From Candidatus Saccharimonadales bacterium (GTDB lineage: Bacteria > Patescibacteriota > Saccharimonadia > Saccharimonadales > UBA4665), in assembly GCA_025450135.1 (NCBI GenBank), contig JANWHZ010000042.1, forward strand, positions 1 through 18,978: a stretch of DNA of 18,978 nucleotides. Direction: 5' to 3'. Below are positions 1 to 6,034 of the stretch, piece after piece. A program made the translations under genes and the position numbers. Position 1 is the first letter of the stretch; each line of letters opens with the position of its first letter. The notes beneath the pieces were generated by a model that did no database searches, had not been told where the DNA came from, and saw nothing but the letters and a program-made list of their open reading frames with translations.

Positions 1-2
1 CA

Positions 3-245
3 GAATCTCCGGAGCCGGTTCCACGGCTGACCCTTCTGCAGGATGTTTGGGGTATCGGTGACAGTCATGCAAGCAACCGGCTGGACGTCTACATCCGCCG
101 TCTGCGTAAAAAGCTTGAAGCATTGCATACTGAGGCCTGTGTGTATACCGTTCGCAGTGGCGGATACTATTTTGGAAAAGCGCACCTGCCGCAGCCGACT
201 GAAGTACACCTAAAACAAGCTCAAAGTCAGCCACCTGCCGTATAG
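3..245 (+). CDS. Response regulator, OmpR/PhoB type, C-terminal fragment
   Basis: Reading from base 3 gives 80 codons up to TAG, open at the left edge. The visible part is a winged-helix DNA-binding domain of the OmpR/PhoB family. It shows the LLQDVWG helix segment, then RLDVYIRRLRKKLE as the recognition-helix region, then YTVRSGGYYFGK, which matches the family's 'R-x-V-R-G-x-G-Y-x-F' wing. A polar tail of about 20 residues follows. The phosphoacceptor receiver domain lies outside the window, so the signal and the partner kinase cannot be seen. In this family the domain binds direct repeats upstream of target promoters. Family assignment is firm; the targets are unknown. Confidence 0.9.
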   Translation, partial: ESPEPVPRLTLLQDVWGIGDSHASNRLDVYIRRLRKKLEALHTEACVYTVRSGGYYFGKAHLPQPTEVHLKQAQSQPPAV

Positions 246-349
246 GTCTGCAGGCTTCGGGTGCGTAACACGATTTCGCGGTGTGGCTGCGAAGCGCATT
301 AGCCAGGTCACGTCTACTGTGCAGCTAGCGGTGACTATACTCCAAACGG

Positions 350-407
350 TAAGCTTCCTAGCTATTGCCCGAGACGCAAAGCTCTTGGGTAGAATAGAGG
401 AAGCTTA
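350..407. repeat. Long imperfect stem-loop in an intergenic gap
   Basis: Perfect 10-base arms TAAGCTTCCT (350-359) and AGGAAGCTTA (398-407) enclose further pairing. CTATT (362-366) pairs with AATAG (393-397), GCCC (367-370) with GGGT (387-390), and GAG (371-373) with CTC (382-384). The apical loop is about 8 bases and a two-base bulge lies on each side. No T-run follows on either strand, so it is not a standard intrinsic terminator. Together with the tRNA relic at 464-543 it is what I see in the 306-base gap between the response regulator and the next gene. Confidence 0.55.
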
Positions 408-463
408 AAACAGATTACAATAAAAAGACTGCTCGAGGAGTATGCAAGTAGGATGTTTATTAC

Positions 464-543
464 TATCTCCGGCAGGATTCGAACTTGCGGCATTAGATCT
501 AGCTGCCCTTTCTTAGCCAAGCCAAGCGTCGAGTTATGGAGAT
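464..543 (-). pseudogene. Decayed tRNA, probably leucine-type
   Basis: Read on the minus strand, the acceptor arms ATCTCC and GGAGAT pair, and a T-arm GCAAG-TTCGAAT-CCTGC is present with one mismatch. The middle reads GCTAGATCTAATGCCGCAAG. It resembles the anticodon-stem and variable-arm region of a class II tRNA-Leu from which the 7-base anticodon loop and the closing half of the variable arm (GGCA) are missing. The two half-stems therefore abut and make the palindrome TAGATCTA. No CCA is encoded, unlike both intact tRNAs in this window. I infer a dead tRNA copy. The leucine origin is a pattern match, not an alignment. Confidence 0.55.
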
Positions 544-551
544 AGCGACTG

Positions 552-1340
552 CTACTCTGCAGGTAACGACATCTCCAACTTCCGTATGCGTTTTACGAAA
601 ACCTGCTTATATGACTCACCAAGCATCGGGTTTACGTTAGAAATATATTCGGCAGCGTATGGACCTATATCGAGAATTTTAACGTGTAATTCACCCCGGC
701 TTGGTGTAACAATAATATTGCCCGGCCCGATTATATCAATCCACTTGTTCTCGTTTGACCATAAGCGTGCTTGTTTGGCGAGCAATGTCAGCTCCTTACG
801 TACGGTAGCTGTATATAGTTCTGTCTTCGGTGTCCCATCTGCAGTAAATATGTCGGTAAAACCCTCGATTTGTTCCTGACTGGAGTAAAACGTAGTCAAG
901 TGATTAAAAGGCCAGCGTAGAGGCAGCGTAGCGATACCAAACCTTGTTGGCTGGACGAGTGTCTTAAAACGCTTTTGCATCGCACTGTAATCATCTTTGT
1001 GATACATTTGCGCTCTAGCGAGTACGGATGGATCAGCTCCTGCCGAAACGTAGTTGTACTTCTCGATTCGGGTTGGGTTATCTGCCGATCGGATCACGAT
1101 AGATTGGCCACCAGCACCGATAAAGTTGTGATGGTCTTTGACAATACACCAGATGACAAATCGTGATAAGTGAGTTCGTTCAAGCAGCCACTTCAGACGG
1201 TGCCCATTAGGCCCGAGTACTGTTCGTGCATCGCGGTTTGCTAAGTGTGCGGCCATGCAAAAGCGTGTGACTGGCATCAGGACTCGCATCAAAATAGGAT
1301 GCTTCGGTCGGCCTTGAAGTCGAAGCGACATTGTATCCAT
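552..1340 (-). CDS. Unknown protein with kinase-fold-like motifs
   Basis: A 262-residue protein I do not recognise by name. Residues 75-82 (GAGGQSIV) look like the glycine-rich nucleotide loop of protein-kinase-like folds. They are followed by RIEKYNY, where K94 could be the ATP-contacting lysine. Residues 200-227 read WIDIIGPGNIIV then KILDIGP, which could be a degenerate catalytic loop (D202, N208) and a metal-binding D224 in place of DFG. These spacings suit a compact kinase or phosphotransferase fold, but the usual HxD is absent. No signal peptide or membrane segment is seen. A second ATG at codon 4 is an alternative start, and neither has a clear Shine-Dalgarno. It ends with TAG and stands alone between the tRNA relic and tRNA-Arg. 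Confidence 0.6.
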   Translation of the reverse strand: MDTMSLRLQGRPKHPILMRVLMPVTRFCMAAHLANRDARTVLGPNGHRLKWLLERTHLSRFVIWCIVKDHHNFIGAGGQSIVIRSADNPTRIEKYNYVSAGADPSVLARAQMYHKDDYSAMQKRFKTLVQPTRFGIATLPLRWPFNHLTTFYSSQEQIEGFTDIFTADGTPKTELYTATVRKELTLLAKQARLWSNENKWIDIIGPGNIIVTPSRGELHVKILDIGPYAAEYISNVNPMLGESYKQVFVKRIRKLEMSLPAE

Positions 1341-1418
1341 AGAGTAAGGTTGCGAGCGTGTAGTTATTCCGTTACTTTGCTATGGTGAACATATAGATGG
1401 TTGAAACTGCACTGATCG

Positions 1419-1495
1419 TGGTACCCCCGGCAGGATTCGAACCTGCGACCTTGAGCTTAGAAGTCTCTTGCTCTAGTCCACTGAGCTACGGGGGC
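1419..1495 (-). tRNA. tRNA-Arg (anticodon TCT)
   Basis: The minus strand folds as a cloverleaf. The acceptor is GCCCCCG/CGGGGGT, the D-stem GCTC/GAGC, the anticodon loop CTTCTAA with anticodon TCT, and the T-arm GCAGG-TTCGAAT-CCTGC. The discriminator is A and CCA is encoded. The anticodon stem AGAGA/GCTCA pairs only at its three central positions, with an A-A and an A-G mismatch at the ends, which is unusual. A candidate -10 (TATAAT on the minus strand, 1529-1534) lies about 34 bases upstream of the mature end. It decodes AGA. Confidence 0.85.
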
Positions 1496-1528
1496 AAAAA
1501 CATAGCACATGAGGCTACGATGACACAG

Positions 1529-1534
1529 ATTATA
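1529..1534 (-). promoter_or_regulatory. Candidate -10 of tRNA-Arg
   Basis: The minus strand reads TATAAT at this place, between the regulator's stop codon and the tRNA. No good -35 lies 16-18 bases upstream, so this is a weak call based on the -10 match and position alone. Confidence 0.35.
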
Positions 1535-1566
1535 TCAGGGATGACACCGAAGGGGTACGGTGAGAG

Positions 1567-2328
1567 CTATAAATGTTGCCAAAGTTGGTCGAAGAGTATG
1601 CGTTGCATGGAAGCCGCGCCAGCGTCCTCAATAATCACGCCGTATGGTGTGCCATCGCGAGTAATGGCAATCGTAGCAATTTTGTTGCCATAAATAATTG
1701 TGTAGCTCGATGTTACATTACTGGTGGGATTAGCAATCCACTTCCGTTCAGCTTGTTCAGCGATTTCTCCACCTTCACCCACGGCTATCACGCGTACTCG
1801 TATGCCCTCGTCAACCCGTCGCTTGGTGAAGTTCGGAAACTTGCGGTACAAGTAGTGCCGGACTGAGCTTGAGGAATATACGTAGTACTCGCGTTTATCA
1901 AGGTTCCGGCACGTTTGTAGCACGTCTTTCAGAATAGTGACAATGCCGTCGTCGCCCTCGTAGTAACGTACGAGTGGTGGACCGTCAGAGCTCACCTGGC
2001 GTGCTAGTAGCTTTGGTATGGCTGCCTTTGCAGTAGCGGCAACCTCAAGAAGGTCGCGCCGTTTGTCACGAATGATGTCCAGGAGCTTCTCGGGCGATTC
2101 AGCCATGTAGCGTTCGCGGTTATTGTAGTTGCGCACACTGGCCAACCCTAAACTATTGAGGCGCTTCAGCGCTTCGTATGCTGTTCCGCGGTTAATCCCG
2201 GTAGCTGCTGCGACTTTGCGGATTGAAGCCCCATCCATATCCTGGAGCGCGAGGTAGGTTGTTGCCTCGGCCTCAGATAGCCCAATGCCAAGAAGTACAC
2301 TTACCAGGGACTTATTGTCATGGCTCAT
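1567..2328 (-). CDS. TrmB-like transcriptional regulator
   Basis: A 253-residue protein. Residues about 5-75 form a TrmB-type winged helix: LLGIGLSEAEATTYLAL is the first helix pair, INRGTAYEALKRLNSLGLA the recognition helix, and NNRERYMA the wing. A short helical linker (ESPEKLLDIIRDKRRDLLEVA) leads to a domain that starts near VRYYEGDDGI and ends DQLWQHL, like the effector/PLD-like C-terminal half of TrmB-family regulators. In known members this half binds sugars or other small ligands. The gene diverges from the CofD-like gene across 103 bases. An element repeated three times (RTGGYAACAT) sits in that gap, and its first copy overlaps a possible -10 (TATGTT, 2342-2347) about 14 bases before this start. 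Autoregulation is therefore plausible. No Shine-Dalgarno is seen. The gene ends with TAG. Confidence 0.85.
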   Translation of the reverse strand: MSHDNKSLVSVLLGIGLSEAEATTYLALQDMDGASIRKVAAATGINRGTAYEALKRLNSLGLASVRNYNNRERYMAESPEKLLDIIRDKRRDLLEVAATAKAAIPKLLARQVSSDGPPLVRYYEGDDGIVTILKDVLQTCRNLDKREYYVYSSSSVRHYLYRKFPNFTKRRVDEGIRVRVIAVGEGGEIAEQAERKWIANPTSNVTSSYTIIYGNKIATIAITRDGTPYGVIIEDAGAASMQRILFDQLWQHL

Positions 2329-2336
2329 ACTGCATT

Positions 2337-2346
2337 ATGGTAACAT
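2337..2346 (+). promoter_or_regulatory. Operator-like element, copy 1
   Basis: ATGGTAACAT. It begins nine bases before the TrmB-like gene's start codon and overlaps a possible extended -10 for that gene (TGG-TATGTT on the minus strand, 2342-2350). It shares the pattern RTGGYAACAT with copies 2 and 3. Confidence 0.45.
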
Positions 2347-2370
2347 ACCACTGTAAGTATTGACACAAAA

Positions 2371-2380
2371 ATGTTGCCAC
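2371..2380 (-). promoter_or_regulatory. Operator-like element, copy 2
   Basis: The minus strand reads GTGGCAACAT. It lies in the middle of the divergent control region, in inverted orientation to copy 1 with centres 34 bases apart. It follows the TTGACA hexamer at 2360-2365, which lacks a good -10 at normal spacing. Confidence 0.45.
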
Positions 2381-2406
2381 TATCCATAGACATATAACTA
2401 TCTGTT

Positions 2407-2415
2407 TGCTATAAC
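2407..2415 (+). promoter_or_regulatory. Extended -10 promoter of the CofD-like gene
   Basis: TG-C-TATAAC at 2407-2415 is an extended -10. Transcription would start near 2422, leaving a leader of only about 10 bases before the ATG at 2432. No Shine-Dalgarno fits, so translation would be essentially leaderless. Confidence 0.55.
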
Positions 2416-2431
2416 AATACGCACTAGAGTT

Positions 2432-2441
2432 ATGGCAACAT
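2432..2441 (+). promoter_or_regulatory. Operator-like element, copy 3
   Basis: ATGGCAACAT, whose first three bases are the start codon of the CofD-like gene. A protein bound here would block the transcription start region. Because the element is coding, the match could be partly accidental. Confidence 0.35.
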
Positions 2442-3670
2442 TTGCAGAACAACCCAGGCCTCTTCATATCGTCGGAGTCGCTGGCGGCGGCGGCGGTCCA
2501 GTGATGGCCGCTGGGCTCGCGGAGGAATTCCCCGATGCGCAGATTGACATGGTTGTACCCATGCACGATTACGGTGGAGCTAGTCAAAGGATTCGAGATG
2601 CGTATGCGGGAATATATGGAGGCATCGGAGCCCCCGGTGATCTAACAGCAGTACATTGTGGAGCCAGCCGGCAGCAAGATATCCGTGCAATTGTTGGCGG
2701 AGAGCGTTTTGGTGAGGAAGCAACCGTTGCAGACGTCAGGGCACAAGCACGTAGGCTGCTTGGTGTAATGGCTGTACTTCGTGCGAGCGATAAAACGTCA
2801 CCGGTTATAGAGCAAACCCGTGCCGTCCAAGTACTCGCACGCATGGGACGAGTCGCGCACAAGATCCAAGCCCTCAGCGGTACGCTACGAGGCCAAACAG
2901 TACGCAATATGCTGCTTACAGCGCTGTGGCTTGAGCATGAGGGTGATATGGACGGTGCAGTCGACGAATTTGGCCAGTGGGTTGATTCATCAGTCCGCGT
3001 TATTCCGGCTTCGGCTGGATCACCGCACCTCGCGCTGCGTCGCAATGGGCAGGAAGTCGCACGTGGTGAGAATATGATCGATGAAATGCATGTGGGCGAT
3101 TTATGCAACATTGAAGTAGTCGTGGACCACGGGCAAGGCACACAGCGAGCGAAACTGACGCCGCGGGCGAGTAACGCACTTGCGACTGCGGATGTAGTCA
3201 TTGCAGGGCCAGGAAGCGTTATAACCTCTGTCGGTGGCGCACTGGCGCTTGAAGGCGTTCCTGAAGCGTTGGCACAACAAAAAGCGGCTGGCGGCCAGTT
3301 TGTTGGCGTCGCTAACCTTTGCTGCGAAGAGAAAGACGGTGGGGTAGAGCTCATTACCCTAGACGACTTTGCTGTATTCCTAGGTCGCGTTGCAGGTCGT
3401 GATCTCGATACCCTCATTCACAATGAAGATTACGACGGTTTGCCAGAAGATCTAACGCCGCTCAGGTTCAGCGAGGGAAGCCTAACACTGCAAAACGTGC
3501 GAGTTATCGGCCGTAACTTGGTTGCGGCAGGATTAGTTCCTCGTCAGCCAAATGACATAGTGAGGGCGAGAACAAGAGTGCACACTCATATGCCAGAGGT
3601 AGCTGCTGCGATTCGGGACGAAGTGTTGCCGGGACGACGATACTCAGCATCTCAAGAGGCGGTTGCATAA
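2432..3670 (+). CDS. CofD/YvcK-family protein
   Basis: A 412-residue protein of the 2-phospho-L-lactate transferase (CofD)/YvcK superfamily. It opens with VGVAGGGGGPVM (residues 14-25), the nucleotide-binding glycine run. MHDYGGASQRIRD (44-56) corresponds to the family's D-D-G-G-S-S-G-x-L-R loop, with HD in place of DD. TVRNMLLTALWL (156-167) matches the 'GN-LLAAL' helix, and RVIPAS (189-194) and GPGSVITSV (259-267) match the conserved late motifs. YvcK-type proteins are linked to cell-wall and carbon-metabolism control, while true CofD makes coenzyme F420. No other F420 gene is seen here, so a YvcK-like role is likelier. It is divergent from and probably controlled by the TrmB-like regulator. 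Confidence 0.85.
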   Translation: MATFAEQPRPLHIVGVAGGGGGPVMAAGLAEEFPDAQIDMVVPMHDYGGASQRIRDAYAGIYGGIGAPGDLTAVHCGASRQQDIRAIVGGERFGEEATVADVRAQARRLLGVMAVLRASDKTSPVIEQTRAVQVLARMGRVAHKIQALSGTLRGQTVRNMLLTALWLEHEGDMDGAVDEFGQWVDSSVRVIPASAGSPHLALRRNGQEVARGENMIDEMHVGDLCNIEVVVDHGQGTQRAKLTPRASNALATADVVIAGPGSVITSVGGALALEGVPEALAQQKAAGGQFVGVANLCCEEKDGGVELITLDDFAVFLGRVAGRDLDTLIHNEDYDGLPEDLTPLRFSEGSLTLQNVRVIGRNLVAAGLVPRQPNDIVRARTRVHTHMPEVAAAIRDEVLPGRRYSASQEAVA

Positions 3671-3685
3671 CATAGCTGAAGTAAT

Positions 3686-3760
3686 TGGTGCGGGTGGGGG
3701 GAATCGAACCCCCGTCCTAAGTTTGGAAAACTTATATACTGGCCGTTGTACTACACCCGC
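3686..3760 (-). tRNA. tRNA-Gly (anticodon TCC)
   Basis: A full cloverleaf on the minus strand. The acceptor is GCGGGTG/CACCCGC, the anticodon arm TAAGT-TTTCCAA-ACTTA with perfect stem and anticodon TCC, and the T-arm GGGGG-TTCGATT-CCCCC. The discriminator is A and CCA is encoded. A TATAAT on the minus strand (3773-3778) lies about 13 bases upstream of the mature 5' end and is a likely -10. It begins 15 bases after the CofD-like gene on the opposite strand. Confidence 0.95.
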
Positions 3761-3772
3761 ACAACAGAGGCG

Positions 3773-3778
3773 ATTATA
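3773..3778 (-). promoter_or_regulatory. -10 of tRNA-Gly
   Basis: A perfect TATAAT on the minus strand, placed so that transcription would start about six bases before the mature tRNA. The -35 is weak. Confidence 0.5.
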
Positions 3779-3928
3779 CTGCGCTTGAAGGAGTATTGCT
3801 AGCTGGTGAAGCTCGTCTATAGTTACAGCTGGCTTGATTAAGTTGACTAGCAACGTTTTATGCTATGCCTGAGCTGCCTGTTGAGCTACGTCTATTCTGT
3901 AGTAGTACAGGAGTTGCGATTGGCTTAG

Positions 3929-3967
3929 GTGTCAGGTCACTTCCAGAGAGAGTAATATACCTGACAC
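3929..3967. terminator. Stem-loop just past the TupA-like gene
   Basis: GTGTCAGGT (3929-3937) and ACCTGACAC (3959-3967) are perfect 9-base arms around a 21-base loop. The stem begins eight bases after the TupA-like gene's stop codon on the minus strand. No T-run follows, so it is a possible 3'-end or mRNA-protecting hairpin and not a classic intrinsic terminator. Between here and tRNA-Gly I see nothing else that I can name. Confidence 0.4.
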
Positions 3968-3975
3968 ATGAACTG

Positions 3976-4860
3976 TTATGCGGCTAGCGGGCTAGTGTAC
4001 GCGTTTAGATCTATTAGCCTGCCAAACTCCAGTTCACCTGCACGTGGTTTTAGTAACACCGTTCCGCTACCAGGTGTAAATGTCAGCTCCCCAAAGTAGA
4101 TCTTGTTGCCGACTGTATACAGATCGACTCTCACGTAGGGAAATGGAGCGGCCAGGCGTTTGGCTAGCTTGATCATCTCACGTAGATTGTCTGGCTTCGA
4201 GATAGAAGCATAAATATCAGCAAAATTACGTGCAGGTCTGATATCTACTTTGCGCCACGTAAGGTCGCGCATTTCCGACCTGTGACCGATAAATCGATCT
4301 ACATCGACTTGCACATATTTTGGCTCTCCGTTTGCGCAGTGGAATTTATAGTCACGCAAGCTCCCGCTGTCGTCTTCAAGATACTGCTCACAGACAATAC
4401 GTGGCTTTGTCGGTTTATACTGGGCCTCCCGCTCGAGCAAGTAGAATCTCTGACGTTGCCAGGCATCGAATTGTGCTTTAACCGCTTCATAATTCATAGC
4501 TCGCTTATCTTTACAGATAAAGTTATATTCGCATCCGTTGGTGACTTTTAGTACAAAACGATTAGGCAATGATTCAAAGGGTATGTCATTAAACGAATCC
4601 CATACCCCAATGAGTGGAATAAGATACTCCTTGCCGACAGCTGCTTCCACATACTCGCGTACCATGTACTTATCGGCATAGCGTGCAAATCGTTCGAGGT
4701 TTCCGTGTAATTTCAGCCACTGGATCTTTTGCGAGAAGCTTTGCGGATGTTTCAACCGTAGCAACTGTCCAGTGCGCATCCAATACAATAAGTATACGTA
4801 GGGTTTGTCTGGCAGATGACGAGCCAGCCGCAAAATAGAAACCTTTACAAGCTGTCGCAT
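3976..4860 (-). CDS. TupA-like ATP-grasp enzyme
   Basis: A 294-residue protein of the ATPgrasp_TupA family. The order of motifs fits: SFSQKIQWLKLH (41-52), YADKYMVREYV (61-71), PLIGVWDSFNDIPFESLP (82-99), FVLKVTNGCEYN (102-113) with the ATP-binding lysine K105, IVCEQYL (155-161), LRDYKFHC (168-175), VRVDLY (243-248), and GELTFTPGSG (257-266) with E258 as a likely metal ligand. ATP-grasp enzymes join carboxylates to amines through acyl phosphates. TupA itself is tied to teichuronopeptide synthesis in alkaliphilic Bacillus. Here it stands first in a polysaccharide region, which suggests amino-acid decoration of the glycan (inference). The protein looks cytoplasmic. A convincing promoter lies upstream, with a leader of about 29 bases. 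Confidence 0.88.
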   Translation of the reverse strand: MRQLVKVSILRLARHLPDKPYVYLLYWMRTGQLLRLKHPQSFSQKIQWLKLHGNLERFARYADKYMVREYVEAAVGKEYLIPLIGVWDSFNDIPFESLPNRFVLKVTNGCEYNFICKDKRAMNYEAVKAQFDAWQRQRFYLLEREAQYKPTKPRIVCEQYLEDDSGSLRDYKFHCANGEPKYVQVDVDRFIGHRSEMRDLTWRKVDIRPARNFADIYASISKPDNLREMIKLAKRLAAPFPYVRVDLYTVGNKIYFGELTFTPGSGTVLLKPRAGELEFGRLIDLNAYTSPLAA

Positions 4861-4895
4861 ATAGTTTGCTGTGAGCCTCTTAACTATTCGCGCGC

Positions 4896-4924
4896 ATTAT
4901 GGCATAGTTAATGTACGAATGCAA
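4896..4924 (-). promoter_or_regulatory. Promoter of the TupA-like gene
   Basis: On the minus strand TTGCAT (4919-4924), a 17-base spacer ending TGC, then CATAAT (4896-4901). The TG one base before the -10 makes it extended. The start of transcription would be near 4889. Confidence 0.6.
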
Positions 4925-4949
4925 TTAGTTTGACAGCATAGCAATAGAA

Positions 4950-4978
4950 TTGAAGACACTAATGTTTAATGCTATAAT
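4950..4978 (+). promoter_or_regulatory. Promoter of the interrupted GT2 gene
   Basis: TTGAAG (4950-4955), a 17-base spacer ending TGC, then a perfect TATAAT (4973-4978). Transcription would begin at about 4985-4986, next to the ATG at 4987, so the mRNA should be leaderless. The promoter is intact although the gene behind it is interrupted. Confidence 0.7.
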
Positions 4979-4986
4979 CATCAAGT

Positions 4987-5919
4987 ATGAAAAGCACCAG
5001 GTCTTTGGTATCGATTATCATCGTCGTTAAAAATGATCGTGGAATTGAAGCAACCCTAGAGCATCTTTCTCGGATAGGCAATCGAATTCGGCACGAAATT
5101 ATTGTAGTCGATGCTTCCGAGCCGGAATTACTTGCCGAAATACGTCAGAAGTTTCCAGTCGTGCGATGGTACCAATTCCCGCCGAGCTTAAAACGTACGA
5201 CGCCGCAGCAGCGTAACAGGGGTATTGAGCTAGCGCGTGGCGATATCATCGCATTCATTGATGCCAATTGCATACCCGCAGACACGTGGCTTGGCGCGCT
5301 AGTATCGTAGCTACAGAATGGCAAATCTATCGTGTGCGGACCGGTACTTGATAGTAGCGAGCATAACATCGTCCATTATGCGCAAGAGCATGCTGAAGGT
5401 CGGTACGTTGATGATTGTACGACGATCAGTGTCGGAATGCGACGTGAGGTTATAAATCGTATCGGAGTGTTTGATCCAAGCTTTTCATTTGGGCAAGACA
5501 TTGACTTCTTTTGGCGTGCAGTTGACGCGGGTTATCGTATCTACTACGACCCGTTGGTTACTATTTGGCACAATTGGGGTGGCTCGCGTGAACAAGTGGA
5601 ACGAGCATTTAAATATGGAGAAGCCCGGGCTCACTTGTACAAAAAACATTGGGCACATCGCTGGCGTCAGCTACGCTATGAGCCGTATGTTTGGGCATAC
5701 CCTCTCTTTATTCTGGGTCTTCCTATTAGTTGGTTTGTACCGTTTTACCCTCTGCTAATCTTGCTGCCAGTTGCCAAGAATCTTAACCAAAATCCGTCAG
5801 GACTTATACTTCACCACATGTCTTATGGCCTTGGTGTGATTGTAGGTGCACTAAAAATCTGGCCCAAAGCAACGACCAGCACTACCACGTTACCGGCATC
5901 AGTATTGAAGTTGAGGTGA
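4987..5919 (+). pseudogene. GT2 glycosyltransferase interrupted by one amber codon
   Basis: One reading frame of 310 codons runs from ATG 4987 to TGA 5919 and is broken only by TAG at 5308-5310 (codon 108). The first part has the GT2 nucleotide-binding strand (VSIIIVVKNDRG), a VVDASEPE strand and IAFIDANCIPADTWL, where D-A-N replaces the usual DxD. After the stop the same frame goes on with CGPVLD, then SFGQDIDFFWRAVDAGYRIYY, the family's acceptor/catalytic segment ('GEDxDLxWR'). Two hydrophobic segments follow near the C-terminus. The product would move a sugar to a lipid-linked acceptor at the membrane. Both halves look conserved, so the break is recent, a sequencing error, or read through. 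A GTG at 5332 could allow restart but would miss the nucleotide-binding half. Confidence 0.8.
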
Positions 5920-5978
5920 CCGAGTTTTGGCGCCAACGAGAAGTGCCGAACCGCTATCCATAGCCGGAAGACAGGAAT

Positions 5979-5999
5979 GAGTGTTGCAATATAACACTC
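5979..5999. terminator. Hairpin between convergent genes
   Basis: GAGTGTT (5979-5985) and AACACTC (5993-5999) make a 7-base stem with a 7-base loop, 60 bases after the GT2 stop and 35 bases after the end of the flippase gene on the other strand. It has no T-run on the + strand. It could serve as a two-way terminator, but the call is weak. Confidence 0.35.
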
Positions 6000-6034
6000 G
6001 CCTGTGGGTGGTTATGGCCTCGACCCCGATGGGT

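Noticed and set aside
2360..2365. TTGACA as -35 of the CofD-like gene
   Set aside because: The -10-like hexamers at 15-18 bases are poor, and the good extended -10 at 2410 lies 44 bases away.
2584..3417. A 277-codon open frame antisense to the CofD-like gene
   Set aside because: It is rich in serine, alanine and arginine and mirrors codon usage of the real gene; it has no family features.
3644..3853. A 69-codon open frame on the minus strand
   Set aside because: It runs through tRNA-Gly and into the CofD-like gene, has no ribosome site and no recognisable content.
464..5310. The tRNA relic as an amber suppressor that reads the TAG in the GT2 gene
   Set aside because: CTA occurs in the relic, but no standard 7-base anticodon loop with a paired stem can be built around it. 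TAG also ends other genes here.
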